Positions 9,559-18,895 of a stretch of DNA of 35,176 bases are shown here, in pieces (within the stretch, counting starts at the first letter, position 1; the number at the start of each line of letters is the position of its first letter). Source of the DNA: Gnomoniopsis sp. IMI 355080 (taxonomy: Eukaryota; Ascomycota; Sordariomycetes; Diaporthales; Gnomoniaceae); the NCBI GenBank assembly GCA_027946555.1, contig JAPEVC010000303.1, positions 1 through 35,176 of the forward strand, read 5' to 3'. A model generated the notes under the pieces. It had not been told where the DNA came from and did not search any database. It saw only the letters and a program-made list of their open reading frames with translations. A program made the position numbers and the translations under genes.

Positions 9559-12144
9559 CTAAAGAGGAGGTAGTTCCTCTCGACAATTCGGGCACTGCAG
9601 CCGGAATCGTAACCAGCCCTCCAGACACGCGCTGTGGAAAATATGCCTGCAAGGCGTAACCATATACTTCCTCCTCTCCATCACCCCAACAATGCTGCCG
9701 TCGGCCTCTTCGCCAGCCTTGACCACTGGCACCTCAAGCACCTCGCAGCAGATCGCGCAGTCTATCGTCCGTAATCGCATTCCCATGCTCTTGATCCGCT
9801 CGCCACTACCAAAGCTGAGGCTGCGCACCCTTTCCAAGCTGGGCGACGTGGGACTGGACGCCAGCCCGACGGGGAGCCCCCCTGCTTCGAGGCTATCTTC
9901 ACGTAGGATACGGTAGTAGTCCCAGGCCTCGGGCATCCAGCCTTTAGGCATGCCATAGCGTGGGCCGACAATGTCCTGCGCCAACAGGAGGACGAGCTGC
10001 ATCCAGAGCCACAGCAACAGCACCGCAAAGGCCGTCCCATCCGGCTCCGAGAGGACCATGTTGTTCGGCACCAGGTAGAAATAGGCTATGGGAAGGATGC
10101 GCAGGACGGATTGGCCCACCATAAAACGCCATGAGAATGCACGCCTGCTGTTGCGCTGCGTATTGCGCACGAGCTGTGGGACCCAGAGGGACAGGTAAGC
10201 AAAAGCCATTGCATTCATGAATGCGTTGCGGATCGGCTTCCACCATGACATGGCGGCTAGTGAGATAAAACAAATCGTGGTGCCAAACAGAATGAGGCGT
10301 CCGACAATCGTGGAGAACGACGTCGCTCGTGCTTGCGAGGAACCGGTACCAGTCGTACCTGCGTTGGGGACACCCGCCGCGTTCTCCGCGTTCTCCGCAA
10401 CCTCTGCATCGACGTCCTGATCCGAGGGAATGATAATAGGTATATCCGGCCGAGCTGTAGCGACGCCAGCGGTGACGGGTAGGGGCAATGACTCGCTGGT
10501 AGAAGGAGTCGCCGTTGGCTGAGGTCTCGGAGTGCTGCTATTGTCATGGGGTGTATGCTCGCGCTCTCGGGGCCGCCACTCCGACTCCTGAGTCCTGTAG
10601 ACTTCGCCCAGAAAGCTGCCGCCAATCATCATTGACATGAACAAAGCAAACGTCAGAACGAGAGCACGTAGGTAAAAGTGCGTAGAGTCGAGTGCCAATA
10701 CGGTGGATATAGCAAACATCATACCGTCCGCTAGCACCATGATGATAAGCGTCCAGAAACTGATCCTGCCCATTGTAGAGGGCGTGTATGACTCTTTCAT
10801 CTGGAACTTCAGAAGATAGACCTGCCCAAAGACGATGACAGCCATGATGAGCACGCAGAAGTTGACATTCCAGATCCACATCTCTTCCTTGAAGCCGACG
10901 AGATGCTTGTTCCCCGAGAGCTCAGAGAACTGCGGTGGACCTTTCGACTCGAGGAAGTATGCACAGTCAGGTGAGTAGACGACAGCGGACATTTGCAGGT
11001 CGGGCACATGATGTATGGGTGCACCGGTGGGATTTCGCAGCTCATCCTCGAGTTTCTGCACCAAGTTGTCTGAGTCATACCAGGAAGACTTGCCGGTAGA
11101 CAGCGAGGTATCGTACCGGATGTCATGTACCTGTAGATACACCACATACTCGCAATGGGGCGAAGGGTTCCAGGCATCCTCAGCGCCGCTGGCGCTCGAT
11201 GTCCAGGGATTGTTCTGGTCCGTGAAAGCCCTCTTCTCTTTACTCTGAAGGACTTCATCGATTGTTTGGTTTAGCAGTCTTTGGCTCGATCGGAAGAAGT
11301 TTAGGCCAGGTGCGAGATGTGGCAAGCCAAAGATGCCCGAAAACTTCTCGCTTGTAGTGGTAAGCAACATGTTACCCTGATGGGGCCAGTGTACGCCATG
11401 CAGGCGCATCTCATACGTGCTGCCGCTCCCGGGGTCCTCGATCGTAAGACCAGCCGCGACCTCGCGCACAAAACCCCCGGTGCTGAGCAGGCCATTCTCA
11501 ACATCGAGTACTTCATCATCGTACGTTACGTGCCGTTTCTTGTCCTCTAGACGCAACTGCATCGACCCTTCGCCACCCGTGACATTGCGATTCCACTCGC
11601 CGTGTGTTCCAGCCCAGGCGATACTGGGTGTCATGGCCGTGAAATTGTAGTCGGACCACGTTCTGTTCACAGTCCCGTTGCGCCGAACCCACGAGCCCTT
11701 GACCAAGCCGGTAGCATTCTGCCACACCGAACCACCAATGCCAAGATCCCACGCGCTTGTCTCCTTGCTACCTTCCAGCGGCTCGCCATTTTCGCCCGTT
11801 GGGGCCGGTAGCATCGGCCTCGTGTTCCGACTCCACTCAAGACATCTTTCCTTGAAATGGCCCAAGTCCTCCCATGCAAATGTATCTGCCTGCCTGAAGC
11901 CCGTAATGTTGAGATAGCGTGTGGCCTCTGTGCCGTTGGGCGGATCAGTCGCTAATCGCGGACTGAAGTCGCCCCATGCCGTCGAGTTCAGCACGCCAAA
12001 GGCATCTCGCTGGCGCGCAAGTCGTTCTTGCGTTAGAAAGGGCGTCGCAAAATAGCCTCCTTGACCATCGCCGGAGGAAGTCGTCAGCCAGAAAATCAGA
12101 AGGATAATGCCTAGGACGCGCATGTTCTCCTGGTGGGGAGGCAT
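9559..12144 (-). CDS. dsc1: Transmembrane RING-H2 E3 ubiquitin ligase, Dsc1/Tul1 family (861 aa)
   Basis: This is the catalytic subunit of the Golgi/endosome Dsc ligase, which in other fungi ubiquitinates membrane proteins and takes part in cleavage of the SREBP transcription factor. It is one exon. A hydrophobic signal segment (residues 8-24) is followed by a large luminal domain (about 25-420) with several N-x-S/T sites. A multi-pass membrane region follows (about 425-735), interrupted by a Pro/Ser/Thr-rich loop near 530-620. The cytosolic RING is at the extreme C-terminus: C796, C799, C832, H834, H837, C840, C851 and C854, a C3H2C3 arrangement with a long first loop typical of this family. 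The protein ends CREELPPL. Length matches family members. The start MPPHQENMRVLG places the signal segment eight residues in; the second Met (residue 8) is an alternative. Confidence 0.93.
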   Translation of the reverse strand: MPPHQENMRVLGIILLIFWLTTSSGDGQGGYFATPFLTQERLARQRDAFGVLNSTAWGDFSPRLATDPPNGTEATRYLNITGFRQADTFAWEDLGHFKERCLEWSRNTRPMLPAPTGENGEPLEGSKETSAWDLGIGGSVWQNATGLVKGSWVRRNGTVNRTWSDYNFTAMTPSIAWAGTHGEWNRNVTGGEGSMQLRLEDKKRHVTYDDEVLDVENGLLSTGGFVREVAAGLTIEDPGSGSTYEMRLHGVHWPHQGNMLLTTTSEKFSGIFGLPHLAPGLNFFRSSQRLLNQTIDEVLQSKEKRAFTDQNNPWTSSASGAEDAWNPSPHCEYVVYLQVHDIRYDTSLSTGKSSWYDSDNLVQKLEDELRNPTGAPIHHVPDLQMSAVVYSPDCAYFLESKGPPQFSELSGNKHLVGFKEEMWIWNVNFCVLIMAVIVFGQVYLLKFQMKESYTPSTMGRISFWTLIIMVLADGMMFAISTVLALDSTHFYLRALVLTFALFMSMMIGGSFLGEVYRTQESEWRPREREHTPHDNSSTPRPQPTATPSTSESLPLPVTAGVATARPDIPIIIPSDQDVDAEVAENAENAAGVPNAGTTGTGSSQARATSFSTIVGRLILFGTTICFISLAAMSWWKPIRNAFMNAMAFAYLSLWVPQLVRNTQRNSRRAFSWRFMVGQSVLRILPIAYFYLVPNNMVLSEPDGTAFAVLLLWLWMQLVLLLAQDIVGPRYGMPKGWMPEAWDYYRILREDSLEAGGLPVGLASSPTSPSLERVRSLSFGSGERIKSMGMRLRTIDCAICCEVLEVPVVKAGEEADGSIVGVMERRKYMVTPCRHIFHSACLEGWLRFRLQCPNCREELPPL

Positions 12145-12618
12145 AATGGGCGACGGTGGCTTCGGAGGCCAGCCAGGAAATCGAGAGGTTATCGGAGTAT
12201 CATGCCAGGCTCATGGAAGGGAATGGCCGTCACGATTTCAAAAGCGTGCTGCCCGAGATGATAGACAATCAATCGAGCATTGTGAGGGCACTGCAATGCA
12301 TGTACGGAGCGTGAGCCTCGAGAGTGTCGCTAATTTTCATTCGAGTAAGAAGACGTGGGTGCCGGTCTCGGGAGTCTAAGTTGGGTGGCCTACGACTTGC
12401 GCTTGCGGTCCGCTGTGGAGGAGCAAAGCTTGGCGGCTGCTCAGCTGCAGGTGGCCCCAAATTTGGGAGCCCAGGCACGCCAACACCTGCATCTCCAACA
12501 AAAGACCCGACCCCATTTGCGGTTCCATTTGTTCAATCCGACAACAGAGTACGGCAACTCTCGTCGACGACAAAGCATTGAAGCATCCTGAAAACTTACG
12601 ACTGCAAACAAGGGGAAA
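12145..12618. promoter_or_regulatory. Shared divergent promoter region of dsc1 and the HSBP1-like gene
   Basis: The two start codons face away from each other with 474 bp between them, so the stretch probably acts as a bidirectional promoter. I did not identify specific factor sites. Confidence 0.5.
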
Positions 12619-12962
12619 ATGTCCTCTAGCAACGGCGAGTCAAATGCCCAGGCCTCTTCCGTACGCCTCCATTGCTATACAATTTTGATCACGATCAGAC
12701 ACTGACCGCCTCACTAGACGCCTGATGATGCTCGCGCCGAGCTGACCCAGCAGTTGGATGAACTTCTCAACACTCTTTCCAACAAGTTCGCCGGCGTCTC
12801 TAGTGAGATATTTGCCAAGAGTAAGTTTGTTCGCCGACACAATCAATCAACAAGAAGGTGCTAAATTCATTGCTAGTGGATGAGATGTCACGAAGGATCG
12901 ACAACCTGGAGGCGGCGCTGGTCGCAAGCAATGATCGTGACTCGGGTTCAAAACAGTCATAA
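12619..12962 (+). CDS. HSBP1-like heat shock factor-binding coiled-coil protein (76 aa)
   Basis: The model has exons 12619-12660, 12718-12820 and 12877-12962, with introns of 57 bp (GTACGC...CACTAG) and 56 bp (GTAAGT...GCTAG). It yields 76 residues. The core, LTQQLDELLNTLSNKF followed by MDEMSRRIDNLEAAL, has the heptad pattern and the characteristic (M/I)D(E/D)MSxRIDxLE signature of heat shock factor-binding protein 1. That protein is a small oligomeric coiled coil reported in animals to bind trimeric HSF1 and, in other work, to help assemble the WASH complex. Animal HSBP1 has 76 residues, the same size. The second intron falls inside the coiled coil. No role in this fungus can be read from the sequence. 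Confidence 0.88.
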
Positions 12963-13279
12963 CCAGGCGCTGTGGATGCGGAGCGGACAGGTAGTTGGGA
13001 CATTGGCTTGAGTGACCATTCGTACTGTGTTACTGCTGGACAAATGCTTTGGTCGCATGTTGATGAATCATTCACGCGGATTTCACGGAGTACGGCACGG
13101 TGTTGTAAAGCAGATCTTCATTCGGGTTCGGTGCAGCCTATGCCTTTTGTTTATGCGTAAAACCCTCAGTATCCCAAACTCCTTACGAGACTCCTTACGC
13201 ACCACGATCCCTTTCATTCGTTTCGACTTGTCGCCATGTACCGCTCGTAACACCCTTTCCATGCAGGCTATAGGTTCGT
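12963..13279. other. Convergent 3' region between the HSBP1-like gene and the PDI gene
   Basis: These 317 bp separate two converging genes. No recognisable feature is seen in it. Confidence 0.6.
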
Positions 13280-14476
13280 TTATAGCTCGTCCTTGACGTC
13301 CTTGGCCTTCTCGATGAAGCGGCGCAGGATGTTGGACTTGGTGGTGAACTCATCCAGCTTCGCAGGCGCAAGACCGCCCTTCTTGAGAATGCCATCCAGA
13401 CGCGCCAACTCCTTGCTCGCGTAATCCTCGTTCTTGTTCAGCTTATCGAACACCTTGACGTAGTACTCGGCATACTTGGCCTGAGCGCCCTCCTTGATGA
13501 TAGCGGCCTCCTTGGCGACCTCAGCTGCAGCATCAGCCAAGACGGATTGGCCCGCGGTATACTTGTCAACCACGACGTTGAGCGCGTCAACCAGACCCGC
13601 GGTGGCGCTGAGACCACCACCCTCAGCGCGGAAAGTGCCGGCCTTCTCGTTCAGGAATGCGACCAGGTCCTTCTCAGAGCGGCCACCGTTGTAGGGCTCA
13701 CCCTCCTTGCTGCCGGCGGCGAAGAACTTGATGGTAGGATAGGAGCTCACGCCCTGCTCCTTGGCGGTAGCCTTGCCGTTCTCAGCGTCAGCGTCAACCT
13801 TGGCGATAACGACGTCGTGCTCGTTCTCGAAATCATAGGCGAGCTGCTCCCATGTAGGAGCGAGATTCTTGCAGTCTAGGGGAGAAAGACAGCATGTTAG
13901 CTAGCTGAAACAACACAAAGTGTCGGAGGGTTGACGGATGGGTCTGATGGGCCACGACTTACGTCCACACCACGGAGCAGTGAAGGCAACGAAGACGTGC
14001 TTCTCACCGCCAACCTCCTGATTGAAGTCTGCATCGGTCAAGAACTTGATGGCAGAGGGCTTCTCAACCTTCTTCTTGGGCTTGACGCCGGTCTTGTCGG
14101 CAATGAAGGTCTGGAGGGACTCGAGGTCACGGCCGCCGCTGTAATCTTGAGGCTCCTTGCTCTTGCCATCGAAGAACTTGAGGGTTGGGAAGCCCTGGAC
14201 ACCGTATTTGCGTCCGAGGTCCTTCTCGGCGTCAGCGTCGACTTTTGCTATCTGGACCTTGTCCTTGGCGAACTCGAGACTGGAGGCCAGCTCCTCGTAA
14301 ACAGGCGCCAAGTTCTTGCAGTGACCGCACCACGGTGCGAAGAACTCGACGAGCGTGGGCTTTCCAGAGTCAAGAACAAGCTTGTCGAAATTGGAGGGAG
14401 TCAAATCGAAGACAGCTGACTTTGCGGCTGCGATGCTCGCGAGGCCGGTGAGCACAAGGCTCTTTAGTGAAACCAT
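13280..14476 (-). CDS. tigA: ER protein disulfide isomerase, ERp38/TigA type (369 aa)
   Basis: The protein catalyses disulfide formation and exchange in the ER lumen. The exons are 14476-13963 and 13875-13280, with an 87-bp intron (GTAAGT...CCCTAG). A signal peptide covers about residues 1-19 (VLTGLASIAAAKS). Two thioredoxin domains follow, each with a CGHC active site at 50-53 (FFAPWCGHCKNL) and 170-173. The intron interrupts the His codon of the second site, and splicing restores CGHCKNLAP. The C-terminal third (about 275-365) is the all-helical ERp29-like D domain, as in ERp38 and A. niger TigA. The protein ends in KDEL, a retention signal. Length fits TigA-type proteins (about 360 aa). 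The start MVSLKSLVL is chosen because it begins the signal peptide; an in-frame ATG 14 codons upstream would bury it. Confidence 0.95.
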
Positions 14477-15103
14477 GGCGATGGCTGGCTGTAGGTGGTG
14501 GGTGGTGTTGTGTATCAAGAATGATCAAGTCGAGTTGACCTGATGGAAAAGGAAAAGGACAACAGAAACACACACGAAAAGGGACAAGGGTTTCTTCAAC
14601 TTCAAATAAACCTGATGAAAGGTTAAAAAGAGGTCGCCTTCTGCTTTGAAATCGAAAAGTCGGGACTAAGACTGGCGCAGAGGACACATTTGATGTATAT
14701 CCCAGACTAGATACAATGGAAGCGAGCTTCAGCAGGGCAGCTGTGCCACTCTGTCCCTGAGAGCGCTCCGTGACTGCCAATTGGCATGTGGCGAACGAGA
14801 GACCCCTGTTCACCCACCCAAAGCGACGCTAAGATAAGCCCGATAAGTACTGGGCCAGCAAATGGCACAAGGTTTCGAAAATCGGGAGCGGACGGGGGTT
14901 GATGCTGACTAACCAAGCGCACCGAAAATACGATTTTTGTCGTCCTTCTTTTGCAAGCGTCAAAAGTCTCCACTCCCACCACCCCCCCCGACAGCCTGGA
15001 CGAACGATTTGATCGCGACAATTCTCACACTCCTACTCCTCCTCATCAATCGATACTCCGGCTCCGACAAATTCGTCGTCTTCGATTCATCCTACTGCCC
15101 AGC
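14477..15103. promoter_or_regulatory. Divergent promoter region of the PDI and rps29 genes
   Basis: About 630 bp lie between the two divergent starts. The rps29 side is pyrimidine-rich (CCACCACCCCCCC and CTCCTACTCCTCCTC near 14975-15045), which is common upstream of highly expressed fungal ribosomal protein genes. No recognisable small gene is seen. Confidence 0.5.
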
Positions 15104-15519
15104 ATGTCTCACGAATCCGTCTGGAACTCGCGTCCCCGCAGCTACGGCAAGGGCGCTCGCTCTTGGTACGAAGACATCTTTATCCTTGAGAGAAAATTGT
15201 GAAGGGGGCGGATTGTTGCAGGAAAATGGGAGACACGATCTTAATAGACAGATCGAGTGATTCTCCGGGGCGAGATAAAGGGAAAAGGCAAACGAATACT
15301 GACCTTGGACTCTCAATTACAGCCGCGTCTGCACTCACCGTGCCGGTCTGATCCGCAAGTACGGCCTCAACATCTGCCGTCAGTGCTTCCGTGAGAAGTC
15401 CGCCGACATTGGCTTCCAGAAGGTGCGCAGTCGATCCTTCGATCCTCCCAAATGGCCCCGGGGCCAAGTTAAGGTGGTGAACATGTTGGACTAACGATGA
15501 ACATCCCCAGCTCCGCTAA
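15104..15519 (+). CDS. rps29: 40S ribosomal protein S29 (uS14), 56 aa
   Basis: This is a zinc-binding protein of the small ribosomal subunit head. The exons are 15104-15165, 15323-15422 and 15511-15519, with introns of 157 bp (GTACGA...TTACAG) and 88 bp (GTGCGC...CCCCAG, with a CTAAC branch motif). The product starts MSHESVWNSRPRSYGKGARS and contains the zinc ligands C-x2-C (the first Cys codon is split by intron 1) and C-x2-C in ICRQCF. It ends DIGFQKLR. The last coding exon is only nine nucleotides, Leu-Arg-stop. The length of 56 residues is exactly that of eukaryotic uS14. High expression is expected. Confidence 0.95.
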
Positions 15520-16325
15520 ATGCACCCTCGACTGCAATAGGAATAGGTGGCGGATGGGGGACAGGCAAATTACGGTCGACACGAATAAAACAATATCTCC
15601 GACCTCATCAACATTCTCAAACGATGGGTTTACCTTCGGCTTCGGGCAACTGAGGTTTTCTTTGCGCTTCGCATTGGGAGGATACGAATGGAGTCAACGG
15701 CCGAACATGGGAAATCTACCCCAAAGGTTTTACAAAAGGGGTGAGCAAGGAAGGGGACAATTGTGTGATGACTTAGCTTCGAGCTTCCTACATCGAAATG
15801 CACACGAGTGAATGGTCAGGCTTTGTGCTTGTGTTGTGCAACGTGTGCGCATGTGATAGTACGATCTCTTCCAAAGGCCTCGCCCAAGGATTGGCAGCCA
15901 GTGGTCCAACTGTGACAATACTTCATACACTTTCCAGCCGAGATACGAATAACGACATTGCAGCAGGCTTCTCTGGTCTCGAGGGGCCTTCAGATCACAG
16001 ATTAGGGCAGCCGGAGCAGGCCGATCTTGCACGAGACGCCGTAGCGTATCAAGAACTCTATCGTTATCCATCTAAAGTACCGAGCCTGACTAACATAGAA
16101 GAGGCAGAGAGGAGAGATTTCGTGGAGAAGACGAGAGCTGTACAGTGCTCTCCCAGATATACGTACACTCGTGTCATTGTTGTACATTTTCGAACTCCTT
16201 TCATTTTCCATGATCCTATCCCTGAAAGTGTGATGCATATGCCTTGTTCTCTCCCCGTGCCTGACTGGTTTCGATCGGGTCCTCGCTCAGCACCGCACCG
16301 TGCTCCTGCATTGCAAGTGCCTCCT
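15520..16325. other. Convergent 3' region between rps29 and the EF-Tu gene
   Basis: About 800 bp between two gene ends. The plus-strand frame starting at 15798 mostly runs antisense to the EF-Tu gene and has no family content of its own. Nothing else is supported. Confidence 0.55.
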
Positions 16326-17800
16326 TTACTTCATGATGCGAGTGATCAAGCCGGTGGCGACTGTCCTGCCACCCTCCCGGATGTTGATACGTTGGCCGGC
16401 CTCCACAGCACAAGGGTGCTGAATCGTAGCCACCATCTCGACGTTATCACCAGGCATGACCATCTTGGAAGACGCGTCCTCGGTTCCCTCGGGGAAAAAG
16501 AGGGAGCAGGACTCGTCGGCGGTACGAATGTACATCTGGGGGCGGTAGTTCTCCATGAAGCCGGTGTGGCGACCACCCTCCTCCTTGGTTAGAACGTACA
16601 GGGACACCATGAACTGAGTATGGGCCTTGACGCTGCCGGGTTTGGTAACGACCATACCGCGCTTGATATCCTCACGACGGACACCACGCAGCAAGAGACC
16701 AGAGTTGTCACCGGCACGGGACTCGTCGCAGGACTTCTTGAACGTCTCGATGTCGGTGACCTTGGTCTTGATGACCTCGCCACCCTTGCCGACAAGTTCC
16801 ACTTCGGAGTCCTTCTTCAACACACCACGCTCGACACGGCCAGAGGCGACAGTGCCACGACCAGCAATCGAGAAAGAATCTTCGACGGACATGAGGAAGG
16901 GCTTGTCGAGGTCGCGCTCGGGGGTAGGAATCCACTCGTCCACGGCCTTGAGCAGCTCGTCGATCTTCTGCTCTCCAAGCTCTGGGCGGCGGTTCTCCAT
17001 GGCGCACAGTGCAGAGCCCATAATGACGGGAGTATCGTCACCCTCAAAGCCGTAGGAAGTAAGCAGCTCACGCATTTCCATCTCGACAAGCTCCAACATT
17101 TCAGGGTCCTCTAAGGCGTCGACCTTGTTGACGAAGACAACGATCCTCTGCACACCAACCTGGCGGGCCAGCAACAAATGTTCTCGGGTCTGGGGCATCT
17201 GTCCGTCAGAAGCGGCAACGACGATAATGGCACCGTCCATGTTGGCGGCACCCGTAATCATGTTCTTGATGTAATCGGCGTGACCTGGGCAGTCGACGTG
17301 GGAATAGTGACGGGTTTCGGTGGAGTATTCGATATGAGCGGTAGCGATAGTGATACCTCGCTTGCGCTCCTCGGGGGCCTTATCGATGGAAGCATAGTCA
17401 AGAAAGTTTGCGAACCCCTTCTCAGCCTGTCTCTTTGTGATAGCAGCGGACAGTGTCGTCTAACAGTCCAGATGTGATGGTTAGCTAGGTCGCGTGAGGG
17501 AAGCCTGATGGGGCAAACAGCAACAGGGTGCTTGAGGTACCTTTCCATGATCGACGTGACCGATTGTGCCTTTTTGGGGGGAAGAAATCTGTCAGTCTAG
17601 AGTAGGTGTAAGAGATGTCTTGCGATCGCTAACTGACCAATGTTTACATGAGGCTTGGTTCTCTCAAAGACGGCGTATCCACGGCGCAGGTTCAAGACTG
17701 GAGAGGCGGTTTGGCGCTGCAATGATATTAAAGGGTTGCTGGATCTGAGGGAGGATCGCGCCGTCCGCAGAAACGGAGCGAGTGTTCTCAAGGACGACAT
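16326..17800 (-). CDS. tuf1: Mitochondrial translation elongation factor Tu (441 aa)
   Basis: This GTPase delivers aminoacyl-tRNA to mitochondrial ribosomes. The exons are 17800-17638, 17569-17541 (only 29 nt) and 17459-16326, with introns of 68 bp (GTCAGT...AAAAAG) and 81 bp (GTACCT...GTTAG). The N-terminus (about residues 1-43) is rich in Arg, Ser and Leu without acidic residues, a typical mitochondrial presequence. The G domain has GHVDHGKT at 58-65, built by all three exons, DCPGH at 120-124 and NKVD at 175-178. Domains 2 and 3 follow, ending INIREGGRTVATGLITRIMK. Length fits fungal mitochondrial EF-Tu. The start at MSSLRTL is chosen over an in-frame ATG 20 codons upstream, whose extension is hydrophobic and unlike a presequence. 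Confidence 0.96.
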
Positions 17801-18895
17801 GGTGTTGGGTCCAAAAAAAAAAAGAAGAGACAACCACGCAGTCAAGGAGAGAAGATGCAAAAAACGACCCGAAGTGGGAAAGAATTTACGGTCAGGCGAA
17901 GTTGACTGATGATGAGACCTCGACTTGAAGCTATGAATTTTTGGTGCACGGACCAGATGCGCCAGCCCATGCCTGCATCTGACAGGGATAGGGCCCGGTC
18001 GGATGCTGTTACGTCAGCAGCCCGTCCTCGTGCAGAACCCCAGGCTGTGTCGCCAGTATCTAGGTACATACATACTATAGTAGGATGTGAGGCTCATCAA
18101 AAACATCTCCGCTCAACAGCCTCCCTTATGGCCAAAACGACTCCCAAGACCAACACAAAAAGAAGGCGATAGTCGCCGGGAATGAGACCGATGTGAGAAA
18201 TGGCAATTGATACCTGTCTTATCCTGTTATGCGAGAAGTTGAGAGACCGAATGGAAATGGGTCTCAGAAATCTAAAATAGAGGCATCGTAACACTTCTCA
18301 GAACGGTGAAAAGGACTGCCAAAAACCAGTTTTTTCTTTGTTAAACTTGCCAGCGCTAAGGATTCACTTCGGGACGGTGTGAATGACCACGACGATTCAA
18401 CGCCGATATTACAGAATGGAGGGCTCTAGATTTCACATGATTAGCAAGAGACGTAGGTTCGTGGTCCTCAGTCCTGCCTTGAGATGTTTTGTAAGAAGTC
18501 TGCAATCAATTGATATTCGCGAAGTTAATTGGGATGTCTGTCTGCTCACCGTCGTGTCACACGAATGACAGACATTTCCTAGATAATTGTTCCATCGCAA
18601 AATCAACTATTGGCTTTATAAGTAGATAGAAATCATTCAAGCGTGCGGCCGACTAATCTCTTCTATAAAGTGCGTGGCTGCTAGCGTCCCGAGCAATACC
18701 CTACTTACTCGTTTCCTTCAGTCTGAACGTCGGCTCAAACACATCCATGACTCCTCCCAAATTCCTATCGGATTAAAGTAAGGCATTCATATGAAGACCA
18801 TTGCCGCAGCTGTCATGCAACATACACGCTGATCTTCCGCACACCAGATTGCAGTCATTATGCCATTTCTGTATCCACCGCCAAAGCGCCCGAGT
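17801..18895. other. Gene-free stretch upstream of the EF-Tu gene
   Basis: About 1.1 kb holds the EF-Tu promoter (a run of A at about 17812-17823) and sequence beyond the end of the NRPS-like relic. Short open frames here show no family resemblance. Confidence 0.5.

Noticed and set aside
16620..17114. Plus-strand open frame of 164 codons
   Set aside because: It is antisense to the conserved EF-Tu coding sequence.
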